NCBI GenBank assembly: GCA_031552845.1
Contig: JAVBMC010000005.1
Location: forward strand, 41,719-105,718
Direction of reading: 5' to 3'
Length of the DNA stretch: 64,000 bases
Origin: JAVBMC01 sp031552845
GTDB taxonomy: Bacteria; Verrucomicrobiota; Kiritimatiellia; RFP12; DVOR01
The notes beneath the pieces were generated by a model that was not told where the DNA came from, made no database searches, and saw nothing but the letters and a program-made list of their open reading frames with translations. Numbering within the stretch: the stretch's first letter is position 1; each line of letters starts with the position of its first letter. Positions 16,733-25,794 of the stretch are shown in pieces. Made by a program: the position numbers and the translations under genes.

Positions 16733-17809
16733 ATGACAACATTAACGACCATCCCCTGGGAAGAATTCTCCAAACTGCCGCTCGAAGAAAAGGCCGCCGC
16801 CGTCCTCCAAGCCGATGGCGCGCCCTACCACACGTTATACGCGCAGCAGTTTGACCGCGCTCTTCTAGAGCGCCTTTCCACACTAGCCACCTCCATCCGC
16901 CGCGTCGCGAAGACATCGAACGGCAGCGCCTTCCTCCGCTCGCTCATCCCGCACAAGCGGGCCATGCTCTACTTCTCGCAGCCCAGCTCGCGCACCTTCC
17001 TCTCCTTTCTCTCCGCCTGCCAGATCCTCGGCATGCAAACCGGCGAAGTCCGCGACACTGCGACCTCCTCCGAGTTCAAGGGCGAATCCAAAGAAGACTC
17101 CGTGCGCACCTTCAGCTCCTACTTCGACCTCATCATCATGCGCACGCCCGAGAAAGGCCTCGCCGAGCGCATGGCATGGAACGCTTCACATGCCGAACGT
17201 AAGATCCCCATCATCAACGCCGGATCCGGTGCCGATCAACATCCCACTCAAGCACTGCTCGACATCTACACCCTCCTGCGCAGTTTTGAACACCGTGGTG
17301 GACTCGCCAACAAGACCATCGCCTTCTGCGGCGATTTAGCACGTGGACGTACGGTGCGCTCCCTCGCCTGCCTGCTCACCAAGTTTCCCAACATCCGCCA
17401 GATATTCGTGGCGCCGGAGCCCTTCCAGATCGGAGACGACATCCTTGCCGAGCTCAAAGCGAAGGGCGTCGAATTCATGGTCTCCGACAATCTCCAAGCC
17501 GTCCTCCCCGCCTGCGATGCCGTGTACATGACCCGCATCCAGGACGAGTGGGACACCGACAAAGGTGCCAGCGCACAGATCGATATTGAGCCCTTCAAGT
17601 TCGGCATGCGCGAGCTGCAGCTCCTGCCGCCCCACGGCGTCATCCTGCACCCCCTGCCGCGGCGCGATGAAATCTCCACCGATGTCGACAGTGATCCGCG
17701 CGCCATGTATTGGCGCCAAATGCGTAACGGCATGTGGATCCGTACCGCTCTCATTGCGATGACCTTTGGCTGCGAAAAGAAAATCAAGGTTTACGCTGCG
17801 GATGACTAA
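16733..17809 (+). CDS. pyrB: Aspartate carbamoyltransferase catalytic chain, unusual motif
   Basis: 358 aa, longer than the usual 305-310. ATCase hallmarks are HPTQALLD (170-177), GDLARGRTVRSL (about 200-211) and HPLPRRDEI near residue 305. The carbamoyl-phosphate loop reads PSSRTFLSF (84-92) where the family usually has PSTRTRxSF. The Thr is conservatively Ser, but the following Arg is Phe. An N-terminal extension of about 40 residues precedes the core. Pyrimidine synthesis is the best guess, given HPLPRxDE. Other members of the aspartate/ornithine carbamoyltransferase superfamily with altered substrate remain possible. No pyrI regulatory chain is next to it. Confidence 0.85.
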   Translation: MTTLTTIPWEEFSKLPLEEKAAAVLQADGAPYHTLYAQQFDRALLERLSTLATSIRRVAKTSNGSAFLRSLIPHKRAMLYFSQPSSRTFLSFLSACQILGMQTGEVRDTATSSEFKGESKEDSVRTFSSYFDLIIMRTPEKGLAERMAWNASHAERKIPIINAGSGADQHPTQALLDIYTLLRSFEHRGGLANKTIAFCGDLARGRTVRSLACLLTKFPNIRQIFVAPEPFQIGDDILAELKAKGVEFMVSDNLQAVLPACDAVYMTRIQDEWDTDKGASAQIDIEPFKFGMRELQLLPPHGVILHPLPRRDEISTDVDSDPRAMYWRQMRNGMWIRTALIAMTFGCEKKIKVYAADD

Positions 17810-17835
17810 GTCCTGCGTAAGCACCAAGCCTCAGC

Positions 17836-19131
17836 ATGTTTAAACGACTTTTACAAACCGGCCCGCAGATGCGCTGGGCCATGGTTGCGCTGGCGTGTTT
17901 CGCCGGGGCCATAAGTCTGTATTCCGCAGAGGAACCCTTCTCGCCCGTATTCGGCGAACCGCCCGCAAAACGTTTCCGTATCGGCCCCTTCTACGAAACG
18001 CGTACCGAGAAAGACGGCACCGTCTCAACGATGATCCGTCCCTTTTTCTCGACCCTTCGTAATGCAGAGAACACCGCACGCATCACTGAAACCGTATGGC
18101 CGCTGACCCGTTGGGTCAGCAACGACAACCGCCGCTATGGACGCGTACTGAACTTCTCCTACTCGACTGATGATGTCACAGATGACGATTCCGTCTACTC
18201 GCGCATCTTCTTCCCCTTCTATGCCGAAGGCAGAACCCGCGAGGGCGAGGACTACTGGGCGCTCTTCCCTTTCTACGGGCATATGCCGACCTTCCTCGTG
18301 CTGGCGCATGACGTCGACTTCATCATGTTTCCCTTCTACTGCGCCTACACCACCGGTGGCGCTTCGGCCATCCGCACACGCTACTACCTCTTTCCCTTCA
18401 TCTCCACGCAGACAGATCATTACGACCGGAATGCAGAAGAGCAGAGGATCGACCGCTGGGGCTTCTGGCCGTTCTATGGCAGCAAGAGCGATGGGCTGGT
18501 GGAATCCAACTACGTCCTCTGGCCATTCTGGGTGCACGCAATATACGACTCCCCCATGCGGCAGGGCGATGCGTGGCTCGCGTTTCCGTTCTACGGACGT
18601 GTCATCACCAACTCAGAAGACTCCCGTATGTTCATCCCGCCATTCATCCGCTACACCAAGGGTGAAAAGCAGGGCATGCTGCGCGTGTGGCCGTTCTACG
18701 AAGACAGCTGGGACACCCAGCAGGCCTACACCTCCTATTGGCCGTTCTACGGCAGCCGCAAGTATGACGAATGGTCGAGCTGGTACAGCGTGTGGCCGCT
18801 CGGCGCCGGGATGACGCGCACCGATAAAAAGAGCAAGACGGAGGTCACCTTCTCGCGCTTCTTTCCCTTCTACTTCCGCGAGACCCGCACGCGCGTCGAT
18901 GCCGACGGTACACGTACAAAAGAATTTGAATACCTGCGCATCTGGCCGTTCTATTCGCGCCAGAAGAAGGCGGACGGTTCGCACTACCTGCGCACTCTCG
19001 AACTTTTCCCCCTGCGCGACAGTCCTTCCTTTGAACGGACCTTCGTGCCGTTCTGGACGCTCTACGAGTTTCAACGTTATGAAGATGGCTCAACCGACAA
19101 CTACTTGCTGTGGGGGTTGTTAAACTGGTAA
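17836..19131 (+). CDS. Secreted repeat protein with about 18 WPFY-like motifs
   Basis: 431 aa with an N-terminal hydrophobic signal (about residues 13-30). The mature protein is built from about 18 short units, each containing an aromatic/hydrophobic residue, then P, F and Y or a variant: FFPFYAEG, LFPFYGH, FWPFYGS, VWPFYED, YWPFYGS, IWPFYSR. Spacing is 15-35 residues with charged Arg/Asp/Tyr-rich linkers. This regular pattern fits a beta-strand repeat structure such as a barrel or solenoid in the periplasm or outer membrane. I do not recognise a named family. It starts 27 nt after pyrB and 11 nt before mlaE, so a link to the lipid transporter is plausible but unproven. Confidence 0.8.
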   Translation: MFKRLLQTGPQMRWAMVALACFAGAISLYSAEEPFSPVFGEPPAKRFRIGPFYETRTEKDGTVSTMIRPFFSTLRNAENTARITETVWPLTRWVSNDNRRYGRVLNFSYSTDDVTDDDSVYSRIFFPFYAEGRTREGEDYWALFPFYGHMPTFLVLAHDVDFIMFPFYCAYTTGGASAIRTRYYLFPFISTQTDHYDRNAEEQRIDRWGFWPFYGSKSDGLVESNYVLWPFWVHAIYDSPMRQGDAWLAFPFYGRVITNSEDSRMFIPPFIRYTKGEKQGMLRVWPFYEDSWDTQQAYTSYWPFYGSRKYDEWSSWYSVWPLGAGMTRTDKKSKTEVTFSRFFPFYFRETRTRVDADGTRTKEFEYLRIWPFYSRQKKADGSHYLRTLELFPLRDSPSFERTFVPFWTLYEFQRYEDGSTDNYLLWGLLNW

Positions 19132-19141
19132 GCAGACCATT

Positions 19142-19945
19142 ATGAACACAACTGACAAGCATCCCTTTTGGCATTATACCTTGCAATGGACGGCATTCTG
19201 CACCGTGAGAGTCGGCCAAGGCTCAATCATGATCGTCCGCGGACTGCTCGGCCTGCCCCGCATGCTCACGCATAGCGACACGTGGCACTCCTTCCTGCGC
19301 CAGCTCTATATTGCGGGTATCAGCAGCCTGCCTGTCGTCACCATTGTGGCGGTTTTCACCGGCATGATTCTGGCACTGCAAACTGGGCTGGAACTCCAAC
19401 GCCTGAACCAAGAGATGTATATCGGCTCCGCCGTCATGGTCTCCATGCTGCGGGAGATGGGCCCCTTCATGTCCGGGATGATTCTTGCCGCCTGTGTCGG
19501 TTCCTCCATGGCCGCACAGCTCGGCAGCATGGTCGTCAACGAAGAAATCTCCGCGCTGGAAATGATGTCCGTCAACCCCATCACCTTCCTCGTCACGCCA
19601 CGCATCTGGGCGATGATGCTCATCCTGCCGCTGCTCTCCTTTTACACCTGCGCACTCGGACTGCTCGGCGGCGCCGTCATCGGCGTCACCCAGCTTAACG
19701 TCAACTTCCAGCAATACTTCAGCGTCGCCATGCACTGGGCGGAACTGAAAGACCTCTACGTCGGTCTCTTCAAGGCATTATGTTTCGGCGTGCTGATTTC
19801 CGGCATTGCCTGCTACCAGGGTTTGACCACGACGGGCGGCGCCGTCGGCGTTGGCCGCGTCACGCGCAACTCCGTCATTGGTGCGTTTCTCATGATTCTG
19901 GTGGTCGGCTACATCATCACCCGCTTCTTCTACACCTTCTACTAA
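19142..19945 (+). CDS. mlaE: MlaE-family ABC transporter permease
   Basis: 267-aa inner-membrane permease with five to six membrane segments. The MlaE/YrbE pattern is clear: an N-terminal amphipathic region, PVVTIVAVFTGMILALQTG, EMGPFMSGMILAACVGSSMAAQLGSM, then EEISALEMMSVNPITFLVTPR. Together with the next two genes it forms an MCE-type phospholipid transporter acting between the two membranes. It is separated from mlaF by only 4 nt. MlaB and MlaC homologues are not in the window. Confidence 0.93.
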   Translation: MNTTDKHPFWHYTLQWTAFCTVRVGQGSIMIVRGLLGLPRMLTHSDTWHSFLRQLYIAGISSLPVVTIVAVFTGMILALQTGLELQRLNQEMYIGSAVMVSMLREMGPFMSGMILAACVGSSMAAQLGSMVVNEEISALEMMSVNPITFLVTPRIWAMMLILPLLSFYTCALGLLGGAVIGVTQLNVNFQQYFSVAMHWAELKDLYVGLFKALCFGVLISGIACYQGLTTTGGAVGVGRVTRNSVIGAFLMILVVGYIITRFFYTFY

Positions 19946-19949
19946 AACA

Positions 19950-20681
19950 ATGATCCGCCTCGAAAACATCACGAAAGTCCTCGACGGTAAAACCATCCTT
20001 GATGGCGTCTCCCTGCACGTGCAGAAGGGCGAGCTGTTTGTCATCACCGGGGCATCGGGTTCCGGCAAGACCGTCACGCTCAAGCTCATCAGCCGCCTGA
20101 TGCTGCCTGACTCCGGAGCGATTTATATTGATGGCGATTGTATCACCGAAGCCAACCGCATGAAGGTAGCCGAAATCCGCCGCAAGATGGGTTACCTCTT
20201 CCAAAGCGGTGCTCTGCTCGCTTGGCTCAACCTTTACGAAAACATCGCCCTGCCCCTGCGCGAGAACACTCCGTTTAATGAAGACGAGATTGAAGCCCGC
20301 GTCATGGAAATGCTGGGCTTGGTGGGACTTGAGAATGACGCAGAGAAGTTCCCTGCTGAAATCTCAGGCGGCATGTGCAAACGCGCCGGGCTTGCACGCG
20401 CCTTGGTCATGCGTCCGCAGTTCGTACTCTTCGACGAGCCAACCTCCGGCCTAGACCCCATCATGTCGCGGCAGATCGACGCCTTGGTACGCAAGCTGAC
20501 CAGCGAGCTGCAGATGTCCAGTGTTGTCGTCACGCACGACCTGCGCGGCGCATTGGAATACGCCGACCGCATCACGCTGTTGCACAAGGGCAAGTTCCTC
20601 GACCCGACTGCCCCCGCACAATTTCACCAATCCCAAGAGCCTGAGGTGCAGAATTTCCTCAAGGCGCAGTTCATCATCTGA
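19950..20681 (+). CDS. mlaF: MlaF-family ABC transporter ATP-binding protein
   Basis: 243-aa ATPase of the MCE lipid transporter. Walker A is GASGSGKT (about residues 34-41), the signature is ISGGMCKRAGLARAL (about 137-151, the MlaF form with MxKR in place of the usual Q), Walker B is FVLFDEPTSGLDP (about 156-168), and the switch His is in VVTHD (about 193). The Q-loop region reads YLFQSGALLAWLN, typical of this family. It would energise lipid movement through the MlaE permease. Confidence 0.94.
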   Translation: MIRLENITKVLDGKTILDGVSLHVQKGELFVITGASGSGKTVTLKLISRLMLPDSGAIYIDGDCITEANRMKVAEIRRKMGYLFQSGALLAWLNLYENIALPLRENTPFNEDEIEARVMEMLGLVGLENDAEKFPAEISGGMCKRAGLARALVMRPQFVLFDEPTSGLDPIMSRQIDALVRKLTSELQMSSVVVTHDLRGALEYADRITLLHKGKFLDPTAPAQFHQSQEPEVQNFLKAQFII

Positions 20682-20696
20682 TTTTAGGAGCAACGT

Positions 20697-21803
20697 ATGA
20701 AAAAGCAATCCGATATCTTCAGCGAACTCATGGTCGGCATCTTTGTGTTGGCAGTGTTGGTGGTGCTGATCTTCTTCACCGTCATCGTGTCGGGCGCGGA
20801 AATCTTCACCGGCCATAAACGCGTCACACGCCACGCTCTCTTCTCCGACATCGGCGGCCTGCGCAAAAACGATAATGTCATCCTGCGCGGCATGACCGTT
20901 GGTAGCGTCACCGGTATGAAGCTGGAGGAAAACAACGTCCGCGTTGCGATGACGATTGATACCAATGTACAGCTGAAAGAGGGATATCGGATTACCGTAA
21001 AGCCCACCACTTTGCTCGGTGGACACTTCCTCTTGGTTGAAGAGGGCGATGGTGCGCCCGTAGCGGAAGACGCCGTACTGCAGGGAGCTCCGCCGTCCGA
21101 CCTTCTGCGTGACATTGGCGAAGCCGTGAATGAAATCCGTTCAACACTCAGCAACAACGGTGTCTCCGGCATGCTCGCCAACTTCAACAGCGCCTCGGCC
21201 TCCGTCAGTAATCTGCTCATGCGCGTCGAAAATGGCGAAGGCACCCTTGGCAAACTTTTCGCTAAAGACTCGCAAGTCTACGATGATATCCAAACCAGCG
21301 TTGCCAACTTGAAAAGCGCTACCGCCAAATTGGAGAAGGGCGAAAGCACTCTCGGCAAACTGCTCTCTGACGATGCAGGCCCCTACGAAGACCTCAAGCA
21401 AACCGTGGCTTCTCTCAAGACCGTGGCGCAACGTATTGAAAACGGCGAAGGCTCCATCGGCCGCCTGCTCAAGGACGACGGACAGGTTTATGAAGATTTC
21501 TCTGCCACGATTGCCAACATCAAAGACGTGACCGCCCGCATTCAAAAGGGCGAAGGTACCCTCGGCAAACTCATGTCCGAAGATGCCGCCTTCTACACCA
21601 GCCTGTCCGAAGCGGCGGAATCACTCAAGACCGTTCTCGCCCGCCTCGAAAAGGGCGAAGGCTCGCTGGGCAAACTGTCGAAGGATGACGACCTGTACAA
21701 AGAGGTGCTCGGAACAATTAAAGACTCCCGTCAGGTTATCGATAACTTGCGCGACACCGCGCCGATTACCACCTTCTCGACAATTCTCTTTGGTGCGCTG
21801 TAA
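20697..21803 (+). CDS. mlaD: MlaD/MCE-domain protein with five 35-residue repeats
   Basis: 368 aa. One N-terminal membrane anchor (about residues 13-33) is followed by an MCE domain (about 40-125: ALFSDIGGLRKNDNVILRGMTVGSV and a late GHFLLVEEG). After a short linker there are five repeats of 35 residues (about 177-350), each beginning near GEGTLGKL and containing a D-x-x-x-Y/F pair, for example KGEGTLGKLMSEDAAFY. The repeats would form a long periplasmic extension, likely a coiled or helical rod towards the outer membrane. RBS TAGGAGCAACGT precedes ATG. Repeats of this kind occur in several MCE proteins; the exact count here is read directly. Confidence 0.92.
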   Translation: MKKQSDIFSELMVGIFVLAVLVVLIFFTVIVSGAEIFTGHKRVTRHALFSDIGGLRKNDNVILRGMTVGSVTGMKLEENNVRVAMTIDTNVQLKEGYRITVKPTTLLGGHFLLVEEGDGAPVAEDAVLQGAPPSDLLRDIGEAVNEIRSTLSNNGVSGMLANFNSASASVSNLLMRVENGEGTLGKLFAKDSQVYDDIQTSVANLKSATAKLEKGESTLGKLLSDDAGPYEDLKQTVASLKTVAQRIENGEGSIGRLLKDDGQVYEDFSATIANIKDVTARIQKGEGTLGKLMSEDAAFYTSLSEAAESLKTVLARLEKGEGSLGKLSKDDDLYKEVLGTIKDSRQVIDNLRDTAPITTFSTILFGAL

Positions 21804-21805
21804 GC

Positions 21806-22585
21806 ATGGCTGAGGCGGAAACATCTCTTTCCCCTAAAGAAGCCGCTGTTTGGACACGCGGACATGTAGTTCCGTTTGCACTTTGGATTGCCGGATTGGC
21901 GTTGGTCGTCTGCGCTGACACTTTTTGGCCGGCAAGTCCGGTTGTCTTCGCACCGATTGTCTACGCCGTCAAATCTTTGCTCTGCGCCGCCCTGCTCTTC
22001 TGGTGGAAGCCATGGCGCTATTATGACGCCTGCACGCTACGCTCAATAGGTTGGGGATTGCTCGTCGGCTTATTTGTCGCCATCATTTGGATTGCCCCCG
22101 AGACTGTCGGATTGCACTCCGGCATCCGTGACATTTATCACCGCTGGCTGATTGTCATGCCGGGTGTCTATCCCTCCTACTACGATCCTGCGATATTCCC
22201 CGCTCTGCCATCGATGCACCCGTCTCTGGCCTACAGTCCGGGAGTCTGCGGCTGGACGCTGACTATCTGTAAACTGCTCGGTTCGGCCTTCGTTATTGCC
22301 GCTGCGGAGGAGTACTTCTTCCGAGGCTTTCTTTATCGCTGGCTGCAGGGTCCTCGTCCATGGACGCGTCCATTAAATTATTTCGACCCGCGCGCGTTCA
22401 TGCTGACGGTGCTGATATTCGGCTTTGAACACGACCGCTGGCTGGCCGGCCTGATTGCCGGTGTGGCCTATGGCTGGCTCGCCAACAAACGCGGCGACAT
22501 GAAAGCCGCCGTCACCGCCCACATGACCACCAACTTCCTTCTCGGACTCTACGTCATTATATTCAACCGCTACGGCTTCTGGTAA
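21806..22585 (+). CDS. CPBP/CAAX-protease-related membrane protein
   Basis: 259 aa with seven or so membrane segments. CPBP (Rce1-like) intramembrane protease motifs are present: EEYFFRGFLYRW (about 167-178, the Glu-Glu and Arg motif), FGFEHDRWLAG (about 209-219) and HMTTNFLLG (about 240-248). The arrangement resembles the CAAX-protease-related proteins that accompany exosortase systems, though no exosortase is seen here. ATG lies 2 nt after mlaD, so it belongs to the same transcript. The substrate is unknown. Confidence 0.85.
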   Translation: MAEAETSLSPKEAAVWTRGHVVPFALWIAGLALVVCADTFWPASPVVFAPIVYAVKSLLCAALLFWWKPWRYYDACTLRSIGWGLLVGLFVAIIWIAPETVGLHSGIRDIYHRWLIVMPGVYPSYYDPAIFPALPSMHPSLAYSPGVCGWTLTICKLLGSAFVIAAAEEYFFRGFLYRWLQGPRPWTRPLNYFDPRAFMLTVLIFGFEHDRWLAGLIAGVAYGWLANKRGDMKAAVTAHMTTNFLLGLYVIIFNRYGFW

Positions 22586-22590
22586 TCGGC

Positions 22591-23457
22591 ATGCACATTC
22601 AACCCATCACAAGCACGGCCAACCCGAAAATCAAACACGTTGTCAAACTCCGTCAGCGCGCCTACCGCGACGAAGAACAGCAGATGTTGGTTGAAGGCTA
22701 TCGTGAAATCCGCCGTGCACTCGATAACGGCTACCGTCCGCAAATGCTGTTCTTTTGTGAAGAGCTCTACCTCAAGAATGAGAATGAACATGCACTGGTG
22801 GAAGACTGTGCCAAGTGTGGTGCTGAGATATTTGACTGCTCACGTATCGCCTTTGAAAAAATGGCTTACCGTGACCGCCCCGACGGATTGCTTGTCGTAG
22901 GGCCACGCATCACCTGTACGCTGGATGATTTAACACTGCCGCCGAATGCGTTGGTCATCGTTGTGGAAGCAGTTGAAAAACCCGGCAATCTCGGCACCAT
23001 CCTGCGCACCGCCGATGCCGCCAAAGCCGCCGCAGTGATCGTCTGCGACAAATGCACCGACATTCACAACCCCAACGTCGTTCGCGCATCAACCGGCACA
23101 TTGTTCGCTCTTCCGATTGCGGAAGCCTCCAGCCCCGAAACATTGACGTGGTTAAAGGCACGGGGATTCTCAATCTTCGCCGCCACACCGCATGCCGAAG
23201 CACTTCACTTTAACGTCGCACTGACAGGCAACACGGCCATCGCTCTTGGTGCCGAACAATACGGGCTCACACAAACATGGATGGATGCAGCGGATCAGCG
23301 CGTGCGTATTCCAATGCTCGGACAGGCGGACTCTCTCAACGTCTCTGCGGCAGCGACGATTCTCTTATATGAAGCCATCCGCCAGCGCATCACAGCAGGT
23401 GTGATCGACGTTCCGCCTGCCGAACCTTGGCACGGCGAAGCGCAGCACGATCACTAA
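22591..23457 (+). CDS. TrmH/SpoU-family RNA 2'-O-methyltransferase
   Basis: 288 aa. An N-terminal substrate-binding domain (about 1-100) is followed by a SPOUT methyltransferase domain with the three motifs: VEKPGNLGTILRTADA (about 127-142), IALGAEQYGL (about 217-226) and IPMLGQADSLNVSAAATILLYE (about 240-261), the knot-forming SAM site. It likely methylates a ribose in rRNA or tRNA; the target is not evident. It is the last gene of the argF-mla run and converges on priA with a gap of only 3 nt. Confidence 0.93.
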   Translation: MHIQPITSTANPKIKHVVKLRQRAYRDEEQQMLVEGYREIRRALDNGYRPQMLFFCEELYLKNENEHALVEDCAKCGAEIFDCSRIAFEKMAYRDRPDGLLVVGPRITCTLDDLTLPPNALVIVVEAVEKPGNLGTILRTADAAKAAAVIVCDKCTDIHNPNVVRASTGTLFALPIAEASSPETLTWLKARGFSIFAATPHAEALHFNVALTGNTAIALGAEQYGLTQTWMDAADQRVRIPMLGQADSLNVSAAATILLYEAIRQRITAGVIDVPPAEPWHGEAQHDH

Positions 23458-23460
23458 GCA

Positions 23461-25728
23461 TCAGCTGAGCGATAGCGCATCAATATCAATGCCGGCCGCG
23501 ACTTCTTTACTCGCCGGAAATTCACGGCGCGCCATGCGGAATACTTCACCCAGCACACGTGCAGATTTGTGGCGCAGCACAATCTGATACCTATAAATAT
23601 TCTTAATCTTCGAAAGTGGTGCCAGAGACGCCGGCGCAATAAACAGCCCATCAGCATTGAGTCCGCGAATGAACGTCTCATACTTCTCGGCAACCACCCG
23701 CACTTGCTCTTCCGATGCTCCTGCATAGGTGAGCACAGCCAAATGCACAAATGGCGGAAACTCCCACTCTTCGCGCTCGGCTAACTCACCTTCTGCAAAT
23801 CCCAGAAAGTCAGCTTGCTTGGCAAACTGAATGGCCGGATGCTCAGGCGTGTACGTCTGCACCAGCACCTCACCAGGTGTTTCACCGCGCCCTGCGCGTC
23901 CTGCGACCTGCGCGAGCAACTGGAACGTCCGCTCAGCCGCGCGAAAGTCCGGCTGATGCAAACTCATATCCGCCGCCAACACACCAACCAATGTTACATT
24001 TGGAAAGTGGTGCCCTTTGGCAATCATCTGCGTACCAATCAGGATATTCGCACGTCCTGATTGAAACTCCTGTAGGATTTCATCGTGGCTATTCTTACGT
24101 GCCGTGACATCGGCATCCATGCGCAGTATTTTTGCTTGCGGCAGAATACGCCCCAACACGCTTTCGATCTTCTGCGTGCCGATGCCGGCGTAGCTGAAAG
24201 CAGGGCTAGCACAATTCGGACACACTGAGGGCGGATGCTTCCATGCACCGCATAAATGACAGCGCAAGCAAACACCGACTTTGTGATACGTCATTGAAAT
24301 ACTGCAATGCTCGCACGTCTCTACATAACCACAGTTAGGACACTGCAGAGAGGCCGAAAAACCACGGCGGTTAAGAAAGAGAATCGTTTGCTCGCCTCTA
24401 TCCAGGCGCACGCGCATGGATTCAATCAATTCTTCGGAGAACAATTGTGCGTGTCCTGTTGCCTGTACAGCCTGCCGCATATCAACCACGCGGACAAACG
24501 GCAGAGGGCGTCCGGCTGCGCGTTCCTTCAACTCGGCAAGAACATATTTACCGCGCGTGACATTCGCCCATGTCTCCAATGCAGGCGTTGCAGTGCCCAA
24601 TACAACGGCACACGATTCCAACCGTCCGCGCATCAGGGCGATATCCCGCGCATGATATTTCGGGTGTTCTTCTTGTTTGTAGCTCGGTTCGTGCTCTTCA
24701 TCAACAACAATCAAGGCAAGATTCTGCACCGGCGCAAACACCGCCGAACGCGGACCAACCACGATACGCGCATCGCCGCGCCGGAGCCGGTGCCACTCAT
24801 CATGACGTTCGCCATCGCTTAATGCACTATGCAGCACTGCAACGCTTGAACCGAAGCGGGCCGTAAACCGCTGAACCGTCTGTGGCGTGAGCGCAATCTC
24901 CGGCACCATCACAATGGCACCACCACCCTGCTCTAATACATTGGCAATGGCCTGCAGATAAACTTCTGTTTTGCCGGACCCCGTCACACCAAACAACAAC
25001 ACCGGCTGAGGCATCTCCTCTGTTTGTGTTGCCCGCTTAGTAAAGCCTAGATCAATCTGCCGGTTGATGACGGTCAAAGCCTCGGCCTGCTCTGCATTCA
25101 ATGCAAGAGGACGTGTTGGTAATACTTTGCGCCGGGCAAGCGGATTCCGGAGCTGTTCCTTCTTCTCAATGGTTACTGCGCCATACCGAGCCAATGTGTG
25201 AAACATCCCCACCGTGCAATCAAACTCATGCGTCAAACTGGAAAGCCATCCCCCCTCCACGCGCTTGATATTGTCATATAACTCGCGCTGCTTAGCCGTC
25301 AACTTAATCTCGCTCAAATCTTCAACGGGCGTTACAAAAAAACGTTCCTTCGGCTTGCGGCCTTTCTCGCGTACCGGTGCCGGAATCACGCAACGCAAGG
25401 CAATCGAGAGCGGTACGCAATAATACTCCGCCAAGAACCGTGCTAAATCAAGCAGCTCAAGCGAAAGAAATGGCTCGTCCTCTTCAATAGCAGAGACAGC
25501 CCGTAAAGTATATTTCTTCTGTCCGTCATCGAGCTCACCGCCAAATAACGGCAGCGCCTCCTCTTGAACATCTTCCGGCGGTGCGACGACATAGCCGATC
25601 ACCTGCCGTGTACCAAAGGGAACTTTAATCCGCTGTCCCGGGCGTATACGATTTTGTAAAGCTTCCGGCACCGCATAAGTGAAAAGGCGGTCCGGTAAGG
25701 CTTCAATACTAACTTGAACGGTGTACAT
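23461..25728 (-). CDS. priA: Primosomal replication helicase PriA
   Basis: 755-aa superfamily 2 helicase that reloads the replisome at stalled forks. The N-terminal 3'-binding domain is followed by Walker A GVTGSGKTE (247-255), DEEH (343-346), and paired zinc sites CPNCGYVETCEHC and CLRCHLCG...CPNC (about 455-500) inside the helicase core, then helicase motifs V and VI (IGTQMIAKGHHFPNVTLVGV, QVAGRAGRG). The length is normal. ATG 25728 follows a GAGAGA ribosome site. It is probably monocistronic, with a short gap and a terminator separating it from the pilin-like gene upstream. Confidence 0.96.
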   Translation of the reverse strand: MYTVQVSIEALPDRLFTYAVPEALQNRIRPGQRIKVPFGTRQVIGYVVAPPEDVQEEALPLFGGELDDGQKKYTLRAVSAIEEDEPFLSLELLDLARFLAEYYCVPLSIALRCVIPAPVREKGRKPKERFFVTPVEDLSEIKLTAKQRELYDNIKRVEGGWLSSLTHEFDCTVGMFHTLARYGAVTIEKKEQLRNPLARRKVLPTRPLALNAEQAEALTVINRQIDLGFTKRATQTEEMPQPVLLFGVTGSGKTEVYLQAIANVLEQGGGAIVMVPEIALTPQTVQRFTARFGSSVAVLHSALSDGERHDEWHRLRRGDARIVVGPRSAVFAPVQNLALIVVDEEHEPSYKQEEHPKYHARDIALMRGRLESCAVVLGTATPALETWANVTRGKYVLAELKERAAGRPLPFVRVVDMRQAVQATGHAQLFSEELIESMRVRLDRGEQTILFLNRRGFSASLQCPNCGYVETCEHCSISMTYHKVGVCLRCHLCGAWKHPPSVCPNCASPAFSYAGIGTQKIESVLGRILPQAKILRMDADVTARKNSHDEILQEFQSGRANILIGTQMIAKGHHFPNVTLVGVLAADMSLHQPDFRAAERTFQLLAQVAGRAGRGETPGEVLVQTYTPEHPAIQFAKQADFLGFAEGELAEREEWEFPPFVHLAVLTYAGASEEQVRVVAEKYETFIRGLNADGLFIAPASLAPLSKIKNIYRYQIVLRHKSARVLGEVFRMARREFPASKEVAAGIDIDALSLS

Positions 25729-25741
25729 CTCTCTCGGAATG

Positions 25742-25764
25742 AAAAAGGGAGCGTTTCCGCTCCC
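25742..25764 (-). terminator. Intrinsic terminator after the pseudopilin gene
   Basis: On the minus strand GGGAGCG-GAAA-CGCTCCC (25747-25764) is followed by TTTTT. It lies about 30 nt past the pseudopilin stop and just upstream of priA, separating the two transcripts. Confidence 0.9.
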
Positions 25765-25794
25765 TCTTCATCAATCTATTGTCTCTGCGACAGC

